Assembly (NCBI GenBank): GCA_900770865.1
Contig: CAAGLU010000151.1
Coordinates: forward strand, 1 to 19,134
Length of the DNA stretch: 19,134 nucleotides
Reading direction: 5' to 3'
From: an uncultured Atopobiaceae bacterium
GTDB taxonomy: Bacteria > Actinomycetota > Coriobacteriia > Coriobacteriales > Atopobiaceae
Both the position numbers and the translations under genes were made by a program. Numbering within the stretch: the first letter of the stretch is position 1; each line of letters opens with the position of its first letter. The notes beneath the pieces are model-generated. The model saw nothing but the letters and a program-made list of their open reading frames with translations, was not told where the DNA came from and searched no databases. This document shows, in pieces, positions 7,898 to 14,566 of the stretch.

Positions 7898-8841
7898 CAG
7901 TTTTTCTCGGGAGCACCCTCTTCGCCCACGATCTGCTCCAGCCTGAGCAGCCGGTGGTACATGGCAGACTTGGAAGCCGGCGGATCGAAGGTCTCGCCCA
8001 GCGCTGCAAGCGAGAGCTCGGGGTGCTCCCTGCGCGCGACGCAGAACTCGCGCACCGCAGGCGGGAGGTGCGAGATGCCCACGAGCTCGTCCGCACGGTC
8101 GATGAGCTCGAGCTGCGCCACGGCTGCCGAGGACGAGCGCGCCTGGTTGGCCACCTCGGCGTTGACGCGGCGGTTGACGTCGTTCTTGACGGACTTTCTC
8201 GCACGCGCGACCTCGACCACGCGAGCCATGCGCTGGGCACCCATCAGGCGCAGGAGGCACAGCACGTCGTCGAAGCTCTTGAGGTAGAGCGCGTAGGCGC
8301 CGCGGCGCCGGTTGATGCGCACCGAGGCGCCCAGGGTCGAGATGACATCGGCCAGGCCTCGGGCGAACTCCTCCCCCGTCACCGCGATCTCGAGATGGAA
8401 GTCACCGCGCGGATCGGCGATAAAGCCACCTGCCATGAAGGCGCCCCGCACAAAGGCGCAGCGTGCCTCTCTCGTCTTGAGAAGTTCCTCGGGCACCCCT
8501 AGGGCGATGCCGCGCCCGGGGATGAGAATCCCCAGGCTGGTGAGATCGTCGGCCAGGCGGTCCTGCTCGGGCATCTCGATGAGGTAGTTTCTCGTCTTGT
8601 GGAGGACCGAGCGCCGCACAGTGAGAGAGGTCTCGAGGTCGAACACGCGGTGCGTGAGCTTGATGACGGTGCGGGCCACGGCACCGGTCTCGGTGGCAAT
8701 GCGGATGGAGTAGCGCCCCGAGCCATGGAAGCTCATGGTGCCGCAGACGCGGACGAGTGCCGAGAGCTGCGCGAGCTCGGCCATGCGGGACGCGGGCTCT
8801 ATGCGCGAGAGCTCGTCTTTTACCTGGGCGGTGAAGGACAT
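7897..8841 (-). CDS. whiA: WhiA, DNA-binding cell-division/sporulation regulator homologue
   Basis: WhiA is a conserved Gram-positive DNA-binding protein: a transcription activator in Streptomyces, and linked to cell division and chromosome segregation in Bacillus. The 314-aa product has an N-terminal WhiA domain (MSFTAQVKDELSRIEP), then a degenerate homing-endonuclease fold whose LAGLIDADG-type helix reads CAFVRGAFMAGGFIADPRG near residues 170-190. The C-terminal helix-turn-helix lies at about residues 255-305 (VREFCVARREHPELSLAALG, then SAMYHRLLRLEQ). Endonuclease activity is not expected. The start at 8841 is 3 nt after the rapZ stop, with GAGAGGT inside the end of rapZ, so the two are translationally coupled. 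Gene order rapZ-whiA-gap is as in other actinobacteria, except that yvcK is missing. Confidence 0.95.
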   Translation of the reverse strand: MSFTAQVKDELSRIEPASRMAELAQLSALVRVCGTMSFHGSGRYSIRIATETGAVARTVIKLTHRVFDLETSLTVRRSVLHKTRNYLIEMPEQDRLADDLTSLGILIPGRGIALGVPEELLKTREARCAFVRGAFMAGGFIADPRGDFHLEIAVTGEEFARGLADVISTLGASVRINRRRGAYALYLKSFDDVLCLLRLMGAQRMARVVEVARARKSVKNDVNRRVNAEVANQARSSSAAVAQLELIDRADELVGISHLPPAVREFCVARREHPELSLAALGETFDPPASKSAMYHRLLRLEQIVGEEGAPEKN

Positions 8842-8844
8842 TGG

Positions 8845-9801
8845 CTACCTCTCGCCCGTGGCAGCGTCGTGCGCGGCCGTAGCGACAGCCTCCGGGAGGT
8901 CGCGATGGAAGAGGTTCACGCGATAGCCCTGCGCCTTGAGGTGGGCCGCCGTGGCATTGGCAATGGCGACGCTTCTGTGCTGGCCGCCCGTACAGCCCAC
9001 GGCAATGGACAGGCGCGCCTTGCCCTCGGCGACGTAGCCCGGCATGGCAACGTCGAGCAGGCGCAGCCACGCGTCCATGAAGTCGCGCGTGATCTTGTTG
9101 TCCATCACGAAGCGTGCGACCTTCTCGTCATTGCCCGTGAGGTGGCGCATCTCGGGGTCGTAGAAGGGGTTTGGCAGAAAGCGCACGTCGATCATGAGGT
9201 CTGCCTCGGAGGGCATCCCGTGCTTGAAGCCAAACGAGAAGACGTTCACGTCGAGGAGCTGCTGCTCGGTGAGCTCTGAGAAGGCCGCGCTGAGGCGGGC
9301 CCGCAGGGCTGAGGTGCGCATGTGGCTAGTGTCAATGACGAGATCGGCCATGGTGCGCGCGTCCTTGAGCTGCCGGCGCTCGCGCTTGATGGCGTGCTCG
9401 ACGGACTCGCCGGGTACCGCAAGCGGGTGGCGGCGGCGGTTCTCGTTGTAGCGGCGCATGAGAATCTCGTCGGAGGCGTCCAGGAAGAGGAGCTTGCAGG
9501 AGAGCTCGTGCTCACCGAGCTGGCGGATGGTGTCCGTGAGCTCATCGAAGAGGCCCTGGCTGCGCAGGTCGCAGGTCACGGCCAGATGACGGCCCACGCC
9601 CGAGTTGATGCCCACGAGCTCCGCGAGTTGCGGGACAAGGCGTGGAGGGAGGTTGTCAATGCAGAAGTAGCCCATATCCTCGAAGCAGTGCAGGGCCTGC
9701 GTGCGGCCCGAGCCGGACATGCCCGTGATGATCACGATGTCGGGGACGCGGTCGCGGCTCTCGGCGTCGCGCATGTCCTGGCCGGTGCTTGTGTCTGGCA
9801 T
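8845..9801 (-). CDS. rapZ: RapZ/YvcJ family RNase adapter protein and nucleotide-binding protein
   Basis: RapZ proteins bind ATP/GTP. In enterobacteria RapZ controls glmS mRNA through small RNAs and senses glucosamine-6-phosphate; in Gram-positives (YvcJ) the role is less clear. The 318-aa product has the Walker A motif GMSGSGRT (residues 27-34), DNLPP near residue 49, and the conserved C-terminal VGCTGGQHRSVAIA and NLFHRDLPE. The first 20 residues are a polar extension. I chose the ATG at 9801 because GGAGGAGGGA precedes it; the frame stays open for 69 more codons upstream, but that stretch is Arg/Pro-rich and coincides with GC-rich tandem repeats. whiA follows after 3 nt. A long structured non-coding region precedes it. 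Confidence 0.94.
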   Translation of the reverse strand: MPDTSTGQDMRDAESRDRVPDIVIITGMSGSGRTQALHCFEDMGYFCIDNLPPRLVPQLAELVGINSGVGRHLAVTCDLRSQGLFDELTDTIRQLGEHELSCKLLFLDASDEILMRRYNENRRRHPLAVPGESVEHAIKRERRQLKDARTMADLVIDTSHMRTSALRARLSAAFSELTEQQLLDVNVFSFGFKHGMPSEADLMIDVRFLPNPFYDPEMRHLTGNDEKVARFVMDNKITRDFMDAWLRLLDVAMPGYVAEGKARLSIAVGCTGGQHRSVAIANATAAHLKAQGYRVNLFHRDLPEAVATAAHDAATGER

Positions 9802-9900
9802 TCGTCCCTCCTCCGCTCTGGGTGGCAACCTCATCAAGTATAGGGGTTGGCGCCCGGCCGGGGCGGCGGTCTCGGTGCCGTTGCTCCCCCTGAATCCGCG

Positions 9901-9987
9901 CTTCTCGGCAGGCGGGCTTCTCGGCAGGAGGACGTTTCTGGCGGGCAGGGCCCTAGGCGGGGCTTCTCGGCGGGCAGGGCTTCTCGT
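9901..9987. repeat. Degenerate GGGCTTCTCGG repeats
   Basis: CTTCTCGG or CTTCTCGT occurs at 9901-9908, 9917-9924, 9963-9970 and 9980-9987, in two pairs spaced 16 and 17 bp apart and each followed by GC-rich GGCAGG/GGCGGG-like sequence. This is low-complexity tandem duplication within the rapZ leader. It also creates the false Arg/Pro-rich N-terminal extension of the rapZ frame. Confidence 0.6.
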
Positions 9988-10029
9988 CCGGCGGGGCGCA
10001 CGCCCCACTATCGAAGCTCTCGCACGGAA

Positions 10030-10104
10030 TTATTGCGCGATATTTCTCTGAAATTTTAGCTTATCTGGGCAAACGTACTTAGGCGGAGGAAAATCGCGCA
10101 ATAA
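10030..10104. repeat. 12-bp perfect inverted repeat in AT-rich rapZ upstream region
   Basis: TTATTGCGCGAT (10030-10041) is repeated in reverse complement as ATCGCGCAATAA (10093-10104), with 51 bp between the arms, in the only AT-rich part of the region. This could be a pair of operator half-sites or a large stem. Part of the right arm (CGCAATAAAT, 10097-10106) also occurs in reverse orientation at 4129-4138, just after secG. Confidence 0.7.
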
Positions 10105-10232
10105 ATTGCCGAGATGCAGCAGTGCCGTCCATAGTGACGCGCTTTTGATAGGGGCTCTCGCTAATAGCAACGTTCTAGGTTGGGATGGCGTGCCTCTCCC
10201 GGGCTCTAGCCCCTCTCGCCCCGTGGACTATA

Positions 10233-10299
10233 AGCTCCATTTCTTAATCCAGTTGGCCGCCACCTGGGTAAACGCAACCGCCGTTTAAGAAAAGGAGCT
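10233..10299. repeat. 67-bp element with 15-bp terminal inverted repeats
   Basis: AGCTCCATTTCTTAA (10233-10247) and TTAAGAAAAGGAGCT (10285-10299) are reverse complements with one mismatch. The 37-bp centre contains further foldable parts: CCAGTTGGC/GCCACCTGG (one mismatch) and TAAACG/CGTTTA (10269-10274 with 10282-10287). It has no coding content, and no target-site duplication is evident. It could be a miniature mobile-element remnant or a structured RNA segment. Confidence 0.6.
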
Positions 10300-10330
10300 A
10301 TTCTCCGATGGTTCGGGAGCATAAGGATCC

Positions 10331-10362
10331 GGGGGATCCCCAGGGGTCCCGGGGGTCGGGGG
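10331..10362 (+). other. G-quadruplex motif
   Basis: The plus strand has four runs of at least four G, at 10331-10335, 10343-10346, 10351-10355 and 10358-10362, separated by 7, 4 and 2 nt. That satisfies the canonical rule for an intramolecular four-tetrad quadruplex. Competing duplex hairpins are possible (GGATCC at 10325-10330 and 10334-10339, and the palindrome GGGGATCCCC at 10332-10341). Confidence 0.55.
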
Positions 10363-10491
10363 CGCCGGTCGAGGTATCGGGAAGGACGCCGGAAGCAGCG
10401 TTACCGCAAGGATTGCGTACGAAATAGCCCTTGCGGCGCGGAATTGACGCCAGAAGGCACGTTATCGCAGCTACTTCGTACGAAAGCGCCC

Positions 10492-10516
10492 CTCGGGCGA
10501 GAAATTCTCGCCCGAG
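10492..10516. repeat. 25-bp near-perfect palindrome at a repeat junction
   Basis: CTCGGGCGAGAA (10492-10503) and TTCTCGCCCGAG (10505-10516) are perfect reverse complements around a single A. It straddles the boundary between units 2 and 3 of the 61-bp array. In RNA it would form a very stable hairpin on either strand, with a few central bases left unpaired as the loop. Confidence 0.85.
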
Positions 10517-10521
10517 CGTGA

Positions 10522-10548
10522 GGTTTCGACAGCATTCCGTACGAAACC
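10522..10548. repeat. Inverted repeat enclosing the array core in unit 3
   Basis: GGTTTCG (10522-10528) and CGAAACC (10542-10548) are perfect 7-bp arms; the right arm overlaps the conserved CGTACGAAA core. In unit 2 the corresponding positions are only partly complementary, so the stem is conserved imperfectly. Confidence 0.55.
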
Positions 10549-10552
10549 ATCG

Positions 10553-10577
10553 CTCGGGCGGCATTTTCTCGCCCGAG
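10553..10577. repeat. Second CTCGGGCG/CGCCCGAG palindrome of the array
   Basis: CTCGGGCG (10553-10560) and CGCCCGAG (10570-10577) form a perfect 8-bp stem with a 9-nt loop. It occupies the same place in the 61-bp unit as the palindrome at 10492-10516. Confidence 0.8.
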
Positions 10578-10670
10578 GGGCGCATTTCTGCAGCTAGCAC
10601 CAACAAGAGGGGCAGCACCTGCGAGAAGGGACATAGAGACGAGAGGGCCCAGCCCGGCGCCCCAAGCTCC

Positions 10671-11765
10671 TTACGCGCGCTCCTCGGGATAGACCACACC
10701 CCACTCGCGGCGCAGCTGGGTCATAATCTGCATGACGTCCGCAGCGTAGTCGATGAGGCCTGCTGCACGTGCGTCGCCCGCAACCGCACGCTCGAGGTCG
10801 GCAATCTCGTAGCAGAGCGCATAGCCCGAGCGACCTGCGCGAACCTCCTCGCGGCGCCCGTCCTCCGTCCACACGATGGTCGCGACGTCGGCGCGGGGAT
10901 AGTCCATGACCTCAACATAGCAGCGGTCGAAGCTCAGGACCGCTCGCTTGGGCTGCTTGGAGTGGAGCGTGAGCGAAAGGACGCCCATCTGCCCCTCCTT
11001 GTTGCGGCACACGATGCCCGAGGTCTGGTCCACGCCCGTCGACGCCAAGTTGGCGAGAGAGACAACCTCCGTGGGCTGACTAGCCATGAAGAGTCTCATG
11101 AGCGAGAGCGCGTAGACACCAATGTCGAGCATCGCGCCGCCCGCCAGCTTGGGGTTGTAGAAGCGGTTGGTGAGGTCGCCGTACTCCTTGTAGCTGCCAA
11201 AGTTGAGCTGCGCCAGGTTCATGGCACCAAACTCGCCCGCGTTAGCGCGACGGAGAAGCTCCTGGTAGAGCGGCATGTGCAAGATGGTCGTGGCATCCAT
11301 GAGCACCACGTTGTTCTCGTGTGCAAGCGCACGGGCCTCGTCGAGCTCCTCGGAGTTGAGCGTGATTGACTTCTCGCAGAGGACGTGCTTGCCCGCTGCA
11401 AGGGCGCCGCGCAGGTAGCGGATGTGCGTGTTGTGCGGCGTGGTGATGTAGATGGCGTCCACGTCGGGGTCCTGGTAGAGCTCGTCGACAGAGTTATACA
11501 CGCGCTCCACGCCGTAGCGCTCGGCGAAGGCCTCGGCCTTCTCGCGCGTGCGGTTGGCAACGCCGTGGAGGTGGCGGCCAGAGAGGGCAAGCGAGGTCGC
11601 CATCTGGTTGGCAATCACGCCGCAACCGATGACCGCCCAGGAGAGCTGCGGCGCCGTGTAGATGTCTGTGGGGAAGGACTCGCCTGTGACCTCGGCAAAC
11701 GCTGCCTTCGCGGCAGCGGCCGCATCGAGCGGCGCCGCAGTTCCAGACCCGTTGTTCTCTGCCAT
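10671..11765 (-). CDS. Gfo/Idh/MocA family NAD(P)-dependent oxidoreductase
   Basis: This is a sugar-type dehydrogenase of unknown substrate, 364 aa. After an Ala-rich N-terminal stretch of about 40 residues comes the dinucleotide fold WAVIGCGVIANQMA (residues 43-56). The family EKP motif reads EKS here (residues 131-133, CEKSITLN), keeping the Lys. The C-terminal domain has GGAMLDIGVYALS, with Asp214 and Tyr218 where dihydrodiol-dehydrogenase and glucose-fructose-oxidoreductase relatives place catalytic residues. I chose the ATG at 11765 because GAGAGGAGAAG precedes it; the frame runs open to 11909 but that stretch is Arg-rich shadow over the end of nanE. It follows nanE by 58 nt, so a role in amino-sugar or related sugar metabolism is plausible but unproven. 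The 61-bp array begins just beyond its stop. Confidence 0.85.
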   Translation of the reverse strand: MAENNGSGTAAPLDAAAAAKAAFAEVTGESFPTDIYTAPQLSWAVIGCGVIANQMATSLALSGRHLHGVANRTREKAEAFAERYGVERVYNSVDELYQDPDVDAIYITTPHNTHIRYLRGALAAGKHVLCEKSITLNSEELDEARALAHENNVVLMDATTILHMPLYQELLRRANAGEFGAMNLAQLNFGSYKEYGDLTNRFYNPKLAGGAMLDIGVYALSLMRLFMASQPTEVVSLANLASTGVDQTSGIVCRNKEGQMGVLSLTLHSKQPKRAVLSFDRCYVEVMDYPRADVATIVWTEDGRREEVRAGRSGYALCYEIADLERAVAGDARAAGLIDYAADVMQIMTQLRREWGVVYPEERA

Positions 11766-11823
11766 ACGCTTCTCCTCTCTCGTGGCCGCTAGGGCCGCTT
11801 TACTACCGTCTGCCAGGAATGCC

Positions 11824-12513
11824 CTACGCCTCGATGGCCGCCTTGAACCAGCTGGTGATGCTCGTGGGATGCGTGATTGCGGTGCCCGAGACCACTGCCC
11901 ACGCGCCATTGTCGATGGCCGCGCGCGCGTCCGCCGGGGTGTGGACGTGGCCCTCGCAGATCACGGGGAAGCCGGGGAACTCCTTGGCGGCCTCGGCGAG
12001 AAGGGCGATGTCGGGACCGTCGTCCAGCGTGGTGTCGATTGCGGGCTTGTTGTGCGAGAGCGTGGTGGACACGATATCGCAGCCACAGGCAACGCCGCGA
12101 CGGATGTCCTCTATAGTCATGCAGTCGGCCATGACGATGGTCTCGCACTGGGCGCGCAGGTCACGGACGGTCTCCTCGAAGGTGCGGCCGTCAGGGCGAG
12201 GGCGGTCGGTGGCGTCGATGGCCACCACGTCAGCGCCGGCGTTCACGCAGGCCACGGCATGGCGTAGTGTGGGCGTGATGTAGACGCCGTCGTGGCCCTC
12301 CTTCCAGAGGCCGATGACGGGAATCTCAACGCGCCCCTTGATGGCAGCAATGTCCGAGAGGCCCTGGCAGCGGATTGCTGCGGCACCGCCCAGCTCGCAG
12401 GCGCGGGCGATCTGGGCCATGGTCTCCGGGTGCCGCATGGGTTCTCCGGGATACGCCTGGACGCTCACGATGAGCTTGCCCTTGAGGGACTGGACGAGCG
12501 GATTGACAGCCAT
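11824..12513 (-). CDS. nanE: N-acetylmannosamine-6-phosphate 2-epimerase
   Basis: NanE converts N-acetylmannosamine 6-phosphate to N-acetylglucosamine 6-phosphate, a cytosolic step of sialic acid and ManNAc use. The 229-aa TIM barrel has normal length. Family motifs are IVSVQAYPGEPMR (residues 15-27), AAIRCQG (45-51), GLWKEGHDGVYITPT (68-82, with Lys71 in the catalytic lysine position), AIDATDRPRP (99-108), and VICEGHVHTP (184-193, with Glu187 in the catalytic glutamate position). The ATG at 12513 is preceded by GAGAGGAG. The uvrC stop lies 55 nt upstream, with a small GCGCG/CGCGC stem (12528-12548) in between. No sialate lyase or ManNAc kinase is visible, so the source of the substrate is unknown. 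Confidence 0.9.
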   Translation of the reverse strand: MAVNPLVQSLKGKLIVSVQAYPGEPMRHPETMAQIARACELGGAAAIRCQGLSDIAAIKGRVEIPVIGLWKEGHDGVYITPTLRHAVACVNAGADVVAIDATDRPRPDGRTFEETVRDLRAQCETIVMADCMTIEDIRRGVACGCDIVSTTLSHNKPAIDTTLDDGPDIALLAEAAKEFPGFPVICEGHVHTPADARAAIDNGAWAVVSGTAITHPTSITSWFKAAIEA

Positions 12514-12568
12514 GGATGCTCCTCTCCGCGCGGCCACCGCGGTCGCGCCACTGTTGATTAGGCTAGTC

Positions 12569-14548
12569 CTAACGCGCCTTCTCCGCCACCGTCTGGGCCT
12601 CCTCGTCCCAGACGCGCAGGGCGTCGTAGACCGCCTGCGCCACCTCGGCGGGCACGCCCGGAACCTGGGCGATGTCCTCCACGCTCGCAGCACGCAAGCG
12701 CTTGAGCGAGCCAAAGCGGCGCATGATGGCCCGCTTGCGCTTGGGGCCCACGCCCGGCACGTCGTCGAGCACCGAGACGGTCATGGCCTTGTCGCGCAGC
12801 TCGCGGTGGAAGGTGATGGCAAAGCGGTGCGACTCGTCTCGCACCTGCTTGATGAGGTAGAGCGACGCCGAGCCCGAGGGCAGCACCACGGGCGTCTCGT
12901 CCCAGGGGACAAAGACCTCCTCGTCCGACTTGGCAAGGCCGCACACGGGGATGTCCAGTCCCAGCGAGGAGAGCTGCTCCATGGCAGCCGTGAGCTGGGG
13001 CTTGCCGCCATCGACCACCAGCAGGTCCGGGCGCGATCCAAAGCGCTCGTCGGCCATGCGCTCGGGCGCGTAGCGGCGGGCGAGAACCTCCGACATGCTC
13101 ACAAAGTCGTTCGCCTCGGTGAGCGGCGTCTGGATCTTGAAGCGCCGGTACTGGGACTTGTCGGGACGACCGTTGGTAAAGACGACCATGGAGGCAACCG
13201 TGAAGTGGCCGTGGAGGGTCGAGATGTCGAAGCACTCGATGCGCATGGGCGGCGCGTCGAGGGCAAGCGCGCTCTCCAGCTGCAGCAGTGCCTGGTTGGT
13301 ACGGTCGTCCGCGTAGCCCGTGCGCACCATGTAGCGCATGAGCGCATGGCGGGCGTTGGCGACCGCCATGTCCAGGAGATGGCGCTTCTCGCCGCGCTGG
13401 GGGTGATGGATGTGGCAGGCGCGCCCGCGCTTCTCGGCAAGCCATTCCGAGAGAAGCTCGGCGTCCGGCAGGTCTACGTCCACGTCCACCTCGGAGGGGA
13501 TGTCTGCCGTCTCGTCGTAGTAGCGCTTGAGGAAGCCGCCCTGCAGCTCGACCTCCCCCACGTCCGCGCCCTTGTCGAGAATGAACTCGACGGTGCGCAC
13601 CGTGCGGCCCTCACGCACCACAAAGACGCACGCCGCGCTGATGGTCTCCTCGCGGTAGAAGCCGATAAGGTCGAGGGAGACGTCCGAGGAGAACATAACC
13701 TGCTGGCGGTCGTCCAGGGCGTTCAGGCTCTCGAGGCGCGCCTTGAGGCGGCCCGCGCGCTCAAAGTCGAGGTCCGCGGCGGCCTCGCGCATCTGCTCCT
13801 CCACGGCTGAGACCACGTGCGAGCGACGCCCGGCGAGAAAGTCCTCGACCTGGCGCACGTGCTTGGCGTACTCGACGGTGTCGATGGCGCCCACGCAGAC
13901 GCCCGGCCCCTTGCCCATGTGGTAGTCGAAGCATGGCCGCCCCGCGCGGGCAAGCGCCAGGTTGGCCACGGCCGCCTCGTCAGGGCGGCGCTCCAGCTCG
14001 CGACGGCAGCGCTTCCACTCCGCACACGTGGCCGTGCAGATGGGGACGACCTTGCGCAGCGTGTCGATGGTGTCGCGCGCGGCGTGGGCGTCGGTGTAGG
14101 GGCCAAAGTAGCGCGTGCCCTTGCGGTGGTGCTCGCGCGTGTACTTGATGGCCGGGAACACGTCCGACTCGGTGATGGCGATGTAGGGGTAGCTCTTGTC
14201 ATCCTTGAAGTCGACGTTGAAGTACGGGTGGTACTGAGCGATGAGGTTGCGCTCGAGCACGAGGGCCTCGTGCTCGGAGCCCACCACGATGTAGTCGAAC
14301 GACCTCACGACCTGCATCATGAGGGGGATCTTATCGCGGTCGTCCTGGAGCGTCACGTACTGGCGCAGGCGTGCCCGCAGGTTCTTGGCCTTGCCCACGT
14401 AGACAACCTGCCCGCGCGCGTCCTTCCAGAGGTAGCAGCCAGGGTCTGTGGGCGCGTCGTCCACCTGGCGGCGAAGCTCGGGCAGGCCCTCGTCGAGCGA
14501 GCGCGCGTCATCGAAGTCGGGGCGAGCCCCGGGGTCGCGGATTGTCAT
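12569..14548 (-). CDS. uvrC: Excinuclease ABC subunit C (UvrC)
   Basis: UvrC makes both incisions in nucleotide excision repair. The 659-aa product has the full domain plan. The GIY-YIG nuclease (about residues 34-115) has PGCYLWKDARGQVVYVGKAK. A Cys-containing region follows (171-218), then the UVR motif that binds UvrB (about 245-280, EEQMREAAADLDFERAGRLK). The RNase H-like nuclease has CFDIS (Asp441) and VVDGGKPQL (Asp513). Two C-terminal helix-hairpin-helix motifs include VPGVGPKRKRAI and VPGVPAEVA. The ATG at 14548 has AGGAAGG about 12 nt upstream. One oddity is that the 'RPC...GRC..PC' block reads RPCFDYHMGKGPGVC, so one usual cysteine is Gly214. It sits between the ligase gene and nanE. 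Confidence 0.96.
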   Translation of the reverse strand: MTIRDPGARPDFDDARSLDEGLPELRRQVDDAPTDPGCYLWKDARGQVVYVGKAKNLRARLRQYVTLQDDRDKIPLMMQVVRSFDYIVVGSEHEALVLERNLIAQYHPYFNVDFKDDKSYPYIAITESDVFPAIKYTREHHRKGTRYFGPYTDAHAARDTIDTLRKVVPICTATCAEWKRCRRELERRPDEAAVANLALARAGRPCFDYHMGKGPGVCVGAIDTVEYAKHVRQVEDFLAGRRSHVVSAVEEQMREAAADLDFERAGRLKARLESLNALDDRQQVMFSSDVSLDLIGFYREETISAACVFVVREGRTVRTVEFILDKGADVGEVELQGGFLKRYYDETADIPSEVDVDVDLPDAELLSEWLAEKRGRACHIHHPQRGEKRHLLDMAVANARHALMRYMVRTGYADDRTNQALLQLESALALDAPPMRIECFDISTLHGHFTVASMVVFTNGRPDKSQYRRFKIQTPLTEANDFVSMSEVLARRYAPERMADERFGSRPDLLVVDGGKPQLTAAMEQLSSLGLDIPVCGLAKSDEEVFVPWDETPVVLPSGSASLYLIKQVRDESHRFAITFHRELRDKAMTVSVLDDVPGVGPKRKRAIMRRFGSLKRLRAASVEDIAQVPGVPAEVAQAVYDALRVWDEEAQTVAEKAR

Positions 14549-14566
14549 GGCACGTTATGCCTTCCT

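Larger units (their letters stand above)
10389..10598. repeat. 61-bp degenerate tandem repeat array (about 3.5 units)
   Basis: The nonamer CGTACGAAA recurs at 10416-10424, 10477-10485 and 10538-10546, exactly 61 bp apart. Units 10389-10449, 10450-10510 and 10511-10571 align over their whole length without gaps. A fourth, partial unit starts at 10572: its GCAGCTA (10590-10596) lines up with 10468-10474 in unit 2 (offset 122), but its CGTACGAAA core is lost. Weaker similarity extends left of 10389 to about 10381. Each junction between units is a hairpin: CCTT..GGCG/CGCC..AAGG at 10429-10457, and long palindromes at 10492-10516 and 10553-10577. Function is unknown; no coding potential is apparent. 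Confidence 0.85.
9802..10670. other. Long gene-free, repeat-rich region upstream of rapZ
   Basis: About 870 bp separate the oxidoreductase gene from rapZ. No open frame here has a ribosome site together with recognisable protein sequence; the best small plus-strand frame (10106-10288, 60 codons) resembles nothing I know. In order from the left the region holds GC-rich TTCTCGG repeats (9901-9987), a short GGGGCG/CGCCCC hairpin (9993-10006), an AT-rich segment with a 12-bp inverted repeat (10030-10104), a 15-bp imperfect inverted repeat (10233-10299), a G-run cluster (10331-10362) and a 61-bp tandem array (10389-10598). The rapZ promoter must lie somewhere here, perhaps in the AT-rich 10028-10107, but I cannot name a -35/-10 pair. 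Confidence 0.7.

Noticed and set aside
8299..8370. LAGLIDADG-type segment of WhiA as a homing endonuclease or intein
   Set aside because: This degenerate fold is a normal part of WhiA, and the protein has standard length and gene context.
9802..10008. 69-codon N-terminal extension of RapZ
   Set aside because: It is Arg/Pro-rich and coincides with GC-rich tandem repeats. The ATG at 9801 has a strong ribosome site and gives the normal RapZ length.
10106..10288. Small plus-strand frame of 60 codons in the gene-free region
   Set aside because: It has no ribosome site or known motif, and its end lies inside an inverted repeat.
10389..10632. 61-bp repeats as a CRISPR array
   Set aside because: Units diverge along their whole length. 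There is no near-identical 24-40 bp repeat alternating with unique spacers, and no cas gene is present.
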